DNA of 64,000 bases from Sphingopyxis witflariensis (lineage in GTDB: Bacteria; Pseudomonadota; Alphaproteobacteria; Sphingomonadales; Sphingomonadaceae): NCBI RefSeq assembly GCF_002205635.1, contig NZ_NISJ01000011.1:1-64000 (forward strand), read 5' to 3'. The position numbers and the translations under genes are program-made. Below are positions 58,397 to 64,000 of the stretch, in pieces (the first letter of the stretch is position 1; each line of letters begins with the position of its first letter). Under the pieces are notes generated by a model, which was given only the letters and a program-made list of their open reading frames with translations, was not told where the DNA came from and did no database searches.

Positions 58397-59740
58397 TCAC
58401 TCGGCCGGAACGGGGGCTGCCGACGGGCGATATTGCGCGGCGTCGGTGGTGAATTCGGCGTGGCCATAGCTGACGAGCTGCGCCTTGAGCTTCGCGACCA
58501 ACCGGCGGTCGGCAATGCCGCGCACTCCGGGAATATAGGCCGCGAGTGCGTAGAGGCGCATCCGGGCATAGATAAACAGTCCCGCGACCGCCGCGAGCGC
58601 GACATCGCCCGAGGTCAGCTTCACGCCGATCGACGCCGCCTTTGCCTTGTCGCCGCCCATGAAGCTTTTGACGAAGAACAGTTTGGCAAAAGCCAGCTCG
58701 AAGATCTCATGGACGCGTGCGCCCCGCGAGTCATCCGGTCTCAGATCGGCCGCCATCGTCGCGCGCAGCAATTCGCCGCAGGTGCTGTCGTCATAGCCGC
58801 TGCGCAATGTGCCGCTGCGGGCGTTCATCAGGTTGACGATGCCCTGCGGCGTATCGGCAAGCAGTTCCTCGGGCAGGCCGAGCAGGAAGCAGCGATAGCG
58901 CGCAAGTTCGACCATCGCGCGTTCGCGCGGCGTGAACTGGGTACGCCCCTCCTCGATCATCTTGTATGACAGAAGGAAGACCGAAATCAGCCCCGCGGGC
59001 ATCTGGTCGACCTGCGGAATGGGGATGCCATAGACGCCCATGTCCCAGTCCTTCGGTCGCCGCAGCACGTTCGCGCGCACCATCGAATGCATCAGCCGGA
59101 CCATCGCCGCCGATTTGAAGCCGGGACCAAAGCGCTCCAGCGCGCCGGGCAGCACCGAGGTGGTGAAGAAGGTCGCGGTATCCTTGACGCGCCGCCCAGC
59201 CGTCTGACTCGACAGCGTGCCGGTGACCGCCATCGGCAGCGCGGCATATTTGTTCATGAAGGTCGCGATGAAGGCGCCGCGGATGATGAAAGGGCCAAGG
59301 TTCGCCGCCGCATTGCGATCGACCCGCGCGCCCTCCTCGACCAGCTTCATGTCGAGCCAGTCGGGAATACGCTCCATATCCTTGATGAAGGCGACGAGCT
59401 CGGGCGGTGCGCCCGGCACATTCTCGACACCATGGTCGCAGGCGTTGGTCAGCATATCGACCAGCGCACGAAAGCCATGTTCGCGCATCAGGGCAGCATA
59501 GGCGTCCGCGGTGACATCGCCGATCATCGTATAGGCACGGATGAACTCGACCCGGTCGGCGTCCGCGAGCAGCGCATCGCGGTCGCGATCATATTTCCCC
59601 GACAGAGCGGTCGCATCGCCCGGCGTCGCGGTAAAGCGTTCGGGGATGGCGCGAAAATCGACCTTCCCATACATAGCGGGCACGCGTTCGCGTTGCGATT
59701 CCACCCTGGCCCAAAGATTGTCGAGCGCCGCACGTGTCAT
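58397..59740 (-). CDS. MpaB-like (DUF2236) oxygenase-family protein
   Basis: This 447-residue protein belongs to the oxygenase MpaB / latex-clearing-protein superfamily. Known members bind heme b. The conserved residues seen here are Arg and Thr in GRRVKDTATFF, and a His in VRLMHSMVRANVLRR that aligns with the axial heme ligand of rubber oxygenases. Further family segments are FIIRGAFIATFMNKYAALP and GIPIPQVDQMPAGLISVFLLSYKMIEE. The substrate is unknown. ATG at 59740 is set by the usual N terminus; open codons to 60340 overlap the TetR gene on the other strand. It is convergent with the Coq4-like gene. Confidence 0.85.
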   Translation of the reverse strand: MTRAALDNLWARVESQRERVPAMYGKVDFRAIPERFTATPGDATALSGKYDRDRDALLADADRVEFIRAYTMIGDVTADAYAALMREHGFRALVDMLTNACDHGVENVPGAPPELVAFIKDMERIPDWLDMKLVEEGARVDRNAAANLGPFIIRGAFIATFMNKYAALPMAVTGTLSSQTAGRRVKDTATFFTTSVLPGALERFGPGFKSAAMVRLMHSMVRANVLRRPKDWDMGVYGIPIPQVDQMPAGLISVFLLSYKMIEEGRTQFTPRERAMVELARYRCFLLGLPEELLADTPQGIVNLMNARSGTLRSGYDDSTCGELLRATMAADLRPDDSRGARVHEIFELAFAKLFFVKSFMGGDKAKAASIGVKLTSGDVALAAVAGLFIYARMRLYALAAYIPGVRGIADRRLVAKLKAQLVSYGHAEFTTDAAQYRPSAAPVPAE

Positions 59741-59780
59741 CAATGTCCATCTCCCTCTCGACGAGATGGCGCCCCTCATA

Positions 59781-59796
59781 TATATCAGTTGATATA
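59781..59796. promoter_or_regulatory. Perfect 16-bp palindrome, probable TetR operator
   Basis: TATATCAGTTGATATA is a perfect inverted repeat (TATATCA / TGATATA around GT) in the 87-bp gap between the MpaB-like gene (minus, start 59740) and the TetR gene (plus, start 59828). Position and symmetry are typical of an autoregulated divergent TetR pair. Confidence 0.75.
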
Positions 59797-59827
59797 AATT
59801 CAAGCGAAACGGACGAAGCCCTTGCCG

Positions 59828-60508
59828 ATGGCCCGCACGACAACCCCGATCACTCCGCTCCGCACCGCCGCCGACGGCTATCGCAAGGGCGAGGAGACGC
59901 GCACGCGCATCCTCGACGTTGCGCTGACCGCCTTTGGCAACAGCGGCTTCGCCAGCGTCACGACGCGGCAAATCGCAAAGGAAGCGGGCGTAAACCTGCC
60001 CGCCCTCACCTATTATTTCGGGAACAAGCGCGGCCTCTATCTTGCCTGTGCGCACGCGATCGTCGCGCGCTATCGCGAAGGCATGGGTGCGGTGGCCGAA
60101 GTATCTTATGCGGCGCTCTGCGGACCGCTGACGCCCGATGAAGCTCGCACCCTGCTCAAGCGTCTGTTCGCGGCGCTCGCCCGCTTCCTTCTCGCGGCAC
60201 CCGAAGCGCAAAATCCGTCGCTGTTCGTCCAGCGCGAGATCGCGAGCCCCGGCCCTGCCTTCGAAATTCTCTATGCCGAGCTTTGGCGCCCGGGGATCGA
60301 GCTTGCCACCAATCTGATCATCCAGACGGCGAACGGGCAACTGGCAGAAACCGAGGCGCAGGTGCGTGCGATCCTGATGATATCGAGCCTGACGGGCTTC
60401 CTCTCAGGGCTTCCCGTGGTCGCACGCACGTCAGGCAAAGCCGATTACACCGCGCTCGTCATCGCCGCACTGGAGGGGCAGATCGATTCCCTTGGACGAG
60501 GAAATTGA
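59828..60508 (+). CDS. TetR/AcrR-family regulator, divergent from the MpaB-like gene
   Basis: This 226-residue repressor has an HTH at about 42-62 (SVTTRQIAKEAGVNLPALTYYFGNKRGLY). The C-terminal domain (about 90-220) resembles the CecR/DUF1956 side of the family. The ATG at 59828 is used in preference to a TTG 6 bases upstream. It should bind the palindrome at 59781. Confidence 0.9.
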   Translation: MARTTTPITPLRTAADGYRKGEETRTRILDVALTAFGNSGFASVTTRQIAKEAGVNLPALTYYFGNKRGLYLACAHAIVARYREGMGAVAEVSYAALCGPLTPDEARTLLKRLFAALARFLLAAPEAQNPSLFVQREIASPGPAFEILYAELWRPGIELATNLIIQTANGQLAETEAQVRAILMISSLTGFLSGLPVVARTSGKADYTALVIAALEGQIDSLGRGN

Positions 60509-60659
60509 CGGCTTTTGGCAAGCGCGGTGCAATCGGAAGTGGCAGACAGGCTGCGCAGTGTGAGATAATGGCTGCACACCCGGCGTTTTGTCGGCACTGA
60601 ACCAGAAAGAAGTGCCGGCCCAGCACTGGCGTTAAACAATTTTGTTCAAGGAAAATCAT

Positions 60660-61370
60660 GTGAGCGACGAAGTCGAATGGTGGGAATATGATGACGCGGC
60701 GGAGATGGCGGCAGCAGTAGCAGGCGATATCGGCTTCATCATCGAAAGCGCGATCGAGGCGCGCGGTGCCGCGGTGATCGCGCTCGCTGGCGGGAAGACG
60801 CCCGTACCCATATACGAAAAGCTGTCGTCTGCGAAATTGGACTGGAAGCGCGTGACGATCATCCCCGGAGATGAACGCATCGTGCCGCTGGGCGACCCGC
60901 TCAGCAACGTGACGGTCCTCGCCAAATATTTCTTGCCCAAAGGCGCGCGCGTCATGCCGATCGTTCCGAACGCGATCGCGGACTATAAGGCGGCTGGACG
61001 TTCTGCTGACGCACTGATGCGCGATCTGCATTGGCCGCTCGATCTATGCCTCCTCGGGGTAGGAAATGACGGACATACAGCCTCGATTTTCCCAGGCCCC
61101 GATTTCGACGAAGCCGTAAATGGCCCAAAAGATACCCGGGCGCTGGGCGTGATGCCGGATCCCATGCCTGGCGATGCACCGGTTCCACGCGTCACCCTCA
61201 GCCTTGCTGCGATCACCGAAGCGCGCGCCCTGATAATCGCCGTGCGGGGCGACGAAAAGCGCGCTGTGATCGAGACCGCCATCAAGCAGGGGCGGACCTC
61301 GGCCTATCCCATAGGGCGCGCATTGGCTGGTACAGAGCTGCCCGTCGATATCCATTGGGCGCCAGGGTGA
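60660..61370 (+). CDS. pgl: 6-phosphogluconolactonase (DevB type)
   Basis: This 236-residue enzyme hydrolyses 6-phosphogluconolactone in the pentose phosphate or Entner-Doudoroff pathway. It shows ALAGGKTPVPIYEKL, the GDERIVPLGDPLSN region and GVGNDGHTASIFPGPDF, with the active-site His in GNDGHTASIF. GTG at 60660 has AAGGAAA upstream; a TTG at 60642 is less likely. It stands alone at the right end of the IS-bounded block, with no zwf or edd nearby, so it may be an imported or extra copy. Confidence 0.9.
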   Translation: MSDEVEWWEYDDAAEMAAAVAGDIGFIIESAIEARGAAVIALAGGKTPVPIYEKLSSAKLDWKRVTIIPGDERIVPLGDPLSNVTVLAKYFLPKGARVMPIVPNAIADYKAAGRSADALMRDLHWPLDLCLLGVGNDGHTASIFPGPDFDEAVNGPKDTRALGVMPDPMPGDAPVPRVTLSLAAITEARALIIAVRGDEKRAVIETAIKQGRTSAYPIGRALAGTELPVDIHWAPG

Positions 61371-61535
61371 AGGCTGACGGCGCGGTAACGCTCAGGGCAA
61401 ATTAGGACCGTTTGCGGACCGCCCGCTTTTGGGCGCAGATCGTGAACAGGCGGCTTTGCGCGCCGGCCACCGGTTGCAGATGAGCTTCAAACGGGGCTCG
61501 CGCAACCGGGCCAAATTCCCGTCCCCACATCCGGA

Positions 61536-61554
61536 AATGCGAATGCGTTGCATT
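61536..61554. promoter_or_regulatory. 19-bp dyad, possible Fur-type box
   Basis: AATGCGAATGCGTTGCATT has AATGC mirrored by GCATT at 19-bp Fur-box size. It lies 49 bases before the truncated membrane-protein gene, and iron control fits a gene of that type beside a TonB receptor. Recognition is by eye only; conventional Fur consensus GATAATGATAATCATTATC is only partly matched. Confidence 0.35.
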
Positions 61555-61602
61555 AGTTAGTGGTCCGTGCCACTAGGCGCCGGTCATTCGAAGGGGAACG
61601 CC

Positions 61603-61783
61603 GTGCTGCTGCAACTTCCGGGTGGCGCCGTCCTTGCATTGGCCGGCGCGCTCCTGTTTTACATTTCGGCATCGCATCAAAGGCTCGTTCCCGCCTTTGG
61701 ATCGAAAGTGGCCGCCCGGAGTGGCGGGCTCCTGGCGCTTATCGTTTCCGCAATCCTGCTATCCCGAGCGCTCAGCGCCACCG
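61603..61783 (+). pseudogene. 5' part of a small membrane-protein gene, cut by IS copy 2
   Basis: The frame starts at GTG 61603 (AAGGGGAACGCC upstream) and encodes two hydrophobic helices around YISASHQRLVPAFG. This resembles DUF3325-type small proteins often found beside iron-related TonB receptors. The reading frame then runs into the IS and stops at 61821. The natural 3' end is missing. Low certainty on family. Confidence 0.45.
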
Positions 61784-61817
61784 TGACCGGCCCCCACCGA
61801 GTGGTCCGGGTGGATTG

Positions 61818-62720
61818 TTAGTGCATTGACGCCTCCCTCGCCAGTGTTGGCCGTAGGTGGAGCGAAGCGGAACCGGAGGGCAACACTGGCGAGGGAACGG
61901 CCTCCGGCGCCGGTGGCCGATATCCCAGCGAGCTGTGCGGCCGGACGGTGTTGTAATGTCGCCGCCAGGCCTCGATCAGGATCCGGGCCTCGGCGAGCGA
62001 GTAGAAGATTTCGCCGTTGAGCAGTTCATCGCGCAGCGATCCGTTGAAGCTTTCGCAATAGCCATTCTCCCAGGGCGATCCGGGCGTGATGTAGAGCGTC
62101 TTCACACCGACCTTCGCCAGCCATTCCTGCACTGCCGTGGCAATAAACTCCGGCCCATTGTCAGACCTGATATGCGCTGGTGGCCCGCGCGTGACGAACA
62201 GTTCGGCCAGCGCCGCCAGCACGTCGTCGCTCTTGAGTTTACGCGCCACGGGCAACGCCATGCACTCCCGGCTCGCCTCGTCGATGATCGACAGGATACG
62301 ATATTTGCGACCATCGTGGGTGCGGCCCTCGACGAAGTCGTAGGACCAGACATGGCCGGGATACTCTGGCCGAAGCCGGATGCACGATCCGTCATTCAGC
62401 CAGAGCCGCCCGCGTTTCGGTTGTCTTTGCGGCACCTTCAGCCCCTCGCGTCGCCAGATGCGCTCGACTCGCTTGCGGTTCACATGCCACCCCGCATCGC
62501 GCAGCAACGCCGTCACCCGGCGATAGCCATAACGACCATATTGCCGCGCCAGCGCAATGATATCCTCGGTAAGAGCCGCTTCGTCATCTGCCCCGCGGGG
62601 CGCCTTGCGCTGTGTCGATCGGTGCTGCCCGAGTACGCGGCAGAGCCGCCGCTCGGACACCGGAATCATCGTTCTGATGTGGTCGATACAGCGCCTTCGG
62701 CGCGCGGGGCTCAGAAGTTT
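61818..62720 (-). CDS. IS3-family transposase OrfB, made by -1 frameshift (copy 2)
   Basis: Identical to OrfB of copy 1 with the same DDE residues in YDFVEGR, IRSDNGPEF and SPWENGYCESFNG. Both copies therefore look able to make an active transposase. Confidence 0.92.
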   Translation of the reverse strand, partial: KLLSPARRRRCIDHIRTMIPVSERRLCRVLGQHRSTQRKAPRGADDEAALTEDIIALARQYGRYGYRRVTALLRDAGWHVNRKRVERIWRREGLKVPQRQPKRGRLWLNDGSCIRLRPEYPGHVWSYDFVEGRTHDGRKYRILSIIDEASRECMALPVARKLKSDDVLAALAELFVTRGPPAHIRSDNGPEFIATAVQEWLAKVGVKTLYITPGSPWENGYCESFNGSLRDELLNGEIFYSLAEARILIEAWRRHYNTVRPHSSLGYRPPAPEAVPSPVLPSGSASLHLRPTLAREASMH

Positions 62721-62989
62721 CCCCGGGCAGCTTCCTGCAATATCAGCTTGTCCAAAGTGAGGTCGGATATCGCACGCCGAAGCCGAAGATTCTCCTTCTC
62801 CAGGTCCTTCATCCGACGCGCCTGGTCGGTTTTCAGGCCGCCATATTCCTTGCGCCACCGATAATAGGTCTGCTCGCTGACCGCGATCCGGCGACACGCT
62901 TCAGCCGTCGTGGCGCCCTGCGCCAGCACAACCTCCGCTTCACGCAGCTTGCCAATAATCTCTTCCGGGCGATGCTTCTTGCTCGGCAT
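62711..62989 (-). CDS. IS3-family transposase OrfA (copy 2)
   Basis: Identical to the 92-residue OrfA of copy 1: helix-turn-helix, leucine-zipper-like coiled coil, and a GGGAAAC slippery site at minus-strand 62723-62717, two codons before the stop. Confidence 0.93.
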   Translation of the reverse strand: MPSKKHRPEEIIGKLREAEVVLAQGATTAEACRRIAVSEQTYYRWRKEYGGLKTDQARRMKDLEKENLRLRRAISDLTLDKLILQEAARGNF

Positions 62990-63052
62990 TCATAATCTCC
63001 TTCGTAATCCAAAATATCATCAATTTTGGACCACTCAGAAGGGGGCAGATCA

Positions 63053-64000
63053 TCATGATGTCGTCAGTCCATTGATAGCTGATATTGGCGAGCCAGTTCA
63101 GGCGCGTGAATTTGCGCGTCAGTTCGCGCGGCGCGGGCGGTGTCGGCGATGTCTGGATCAGATGCTTCTTGTCCTCAGTATAGCGGATGCCGCCGGTGAC
63201 GCTCAGCCGGTTGTCGAGCCCGCCGGGTTTCCAGGTCAGCTGGCTGAACGCCGCGGCCGAGCGCGAGACGTGGCGATAAGCCAGGAGCGTTTCGAGGTTG
63301 AGCCCGATGCTGTTCAGCGTGATCCCCGGCCCGATCGGCAGTGTCGTGGCTCCGGGGATGACGGCGCCCACCGGCAGGATCGCCGTGAAGCCCTGCGGAT
63401 TGACTTCGGTCGCGCGCTCGCGGAAATAATAGGCGCCGACGACATATTCAAATTCATCGCCGATCGAGCCGATCAGGTTGAGCTCCTGCGAGAATTGCTT
63501 TTGATGGCGTTCGTTGCTGGTGTGGAACAGGTCGATCGGCGCAACGCCAAAGGTCGGGACGGCGACGACGCCAAGCAAGCCGCCATTGCCGTCGAGATCG
63601 GACCCGTCGATCTTGTTGTCCCACTGGCGAAAGCCGGTGATCGAGCGCAAGGTCGCGTCGCCGATTTCAAGGTTGAGGGTCAGCGCATGTCCCTTCACCC
63701 TGTCGCTCACATTGCCGTCGCGATCGAGCCGGACCTCCGACAATCTCTCGGACGAGACCTGCGGCGCGGTGCCGCCGAAGGCCGGCGAGAAGCTGATATA
63801 GTCGAGAATGTCAGGGCGGATAGCGCGCAACTGAAAGGCGTTCGCCCGGCCGTTGCGGTCGCTATAATCATAGACATAGTCGGCGGTAAAACCCGTGCCG
63901 CGATCGAAGCGGATCGCGGCGCGAACCGCGTCGGTGTTGCGGGCCCCCGGATCGCGCTTGTTGGATGGCTCGAGCAGATTGTCGACCGTGCCGTCGCGTT
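63053..64000 (-). pseudogene. TonB-dependent receptor, 3'-truncated at IS copy 2 and running off the right edge
   Basis: The frame enters from the right edge (DGTVDNLLEPSNKRDPGARN) and shows typical barrel strands: FSQELNLIG, YVVGAYYFRERATEVNPQG, AAFSQLTWKPGGLDNRLSVTGGIRYTEDKK and LNWLANISYQWTDDIM. It stops at the IS boundary, just where the next barrel strand would start, and continues into IS sequence for about 35 foreign codons. The remaining C-terminal barrel strands, needed for membrane insertion, are not found elsewhere in the window. The start of the gene lies beyond 64000. Confidence 0.88.

Larger units (their letters stand above)
28221..63052. other. 34.8-kb accessory block bounded by two identical IS3-family copies
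   Basis: The two IS copies lie in the same orientation and enclose about 32.3 kb. The block holds the catabolic cluster, the fucosidase set, the Coq4/MpaB locus and pgl. Left of it is the 3' end of a carboxylesterase gene, right of it the 5' part of a TonB receptor gene, both on the minus strand. This arrangement has the form of a composite transposon, but the expected target duplication is missing, so it may instead reflect recombination and deletion between IS copies. Confidence 0.6.
61784..63052 (-). mobile_element. IS3-family insertion sequence, copy 2
   Basis: Same length, orientation and sequence as copy 1 at 28221-29489 (constant offset 33563). The outer and inner flanks (ACCG on the left, TCAT on the right) again form no target duplication. 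Both neighbouring genes are broken at its ends. Confidence 0.92.

Noticed and set aside
1-64000. CRISPR array
   Set aside because: No regularly spaced direct repeats with unique spacers were seen; all repeats found are palindromes, tandem duplications or IS copies.

Overview
The window looks like a chromosomal segment of an alphaproteobacterium of the order Sphingomonadales, most likely Sphingopyxis or a close relative. This is inferred from the high GC content, the several large TonB-dependent receptors, the adjacent DUF2849 and DUF934 genes in the sulfite-reductase operon, the UPF0262 gene, and intergenic palindromes such as those built on CTTCGACAAGCTCAGG. No 16S gene is present, so the genus is an inference.

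Layout. (1) 1-1.7 kb is a small mobile scar: the end of a probable IS21-family element, a complete tRNA-Leu(CAA), a tyrosine recombinase, and the 5' half of a second, different tRNA-Leu(CAA). (2) 1.8-27 kb is ordinary core chromosome: aldehyde dehydrogenase, thiolase, RcnB-like and SH3 periplasmic proteins, 2-hydroxyacid dehydrogenase, flavin oxidoreductase, glycosyltransferase, an astD-like dehydrogenase, an assimilatory sulfur operon (cobA-DUF2849-cysI-DUF934-cysH), dnaB, cytidine and dCTP deaminases, a two-component system and an EF-hand protein. Many gaps hold palindromic repeats. (3) 27.8-28.2 kb is the 3' remnant of a carboxylesterase gene cut by an IS3-family element. (4) 28.2-63.05 kb is an accessory block bounded by two identical, directly repeated IS3-family copies (1269 bp each). 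(5) 63.05-64 kb is a TonB-dependent receptor whose 3' part was removed at the second IS copy; the gene runs off the right edge.

Inside the IS-bounded block there is first an AT-rich stretch without convincing genes. Next comes a catabolic cluster at 30.4-49.2 kb: receptor, two-domain hydrolase/SDR pair, TetR regulator, SCP2-thiolase-like protein with a DUF35 partner, P450, acyl-CoA ligase, Rieske oxygenase, GMC oxidoreductase, two acyl-CoA dehydrogenases, aldehyde dehydrogenase, GFA protein and a double CaiB-type CoA transferase. After it lie an MlaA-like gene, a set probably acting on fucosylated glycans (GH29, receptor, MFS symporter), a TetR/Coq4-like + MpaB-like/TetR locus, and a 6-phosphogluconolactonase.

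How the parts may work together. The 30-49 kb cluster resembles pathways that import a hydrophobic, probably alicyclic compound, hydroxylate it (P450, Rieske oxygenase), oxidise alcohol to acid (GMC, SDR, aldehyde dehydrogenase), activate it to a CoA thioester (ligase, CoA transferase) and shorten it by beta-oxidation or retro-aldol cleavage (paired acyl-CoA dehydrogenases, thiolase/DUF35). The substrate cannot be read from the sequence. A motif of form CTA-N6-TTAG occurs at four promoter regions of this cluster and at no other gap I inspected, suggesting one regulon, perhaps under the embedded TetR protein. A different palindrome of form TATAT-AGTTGAT lies upstream of both TetR-linked oxygenase-like genes near 57-60 kb.
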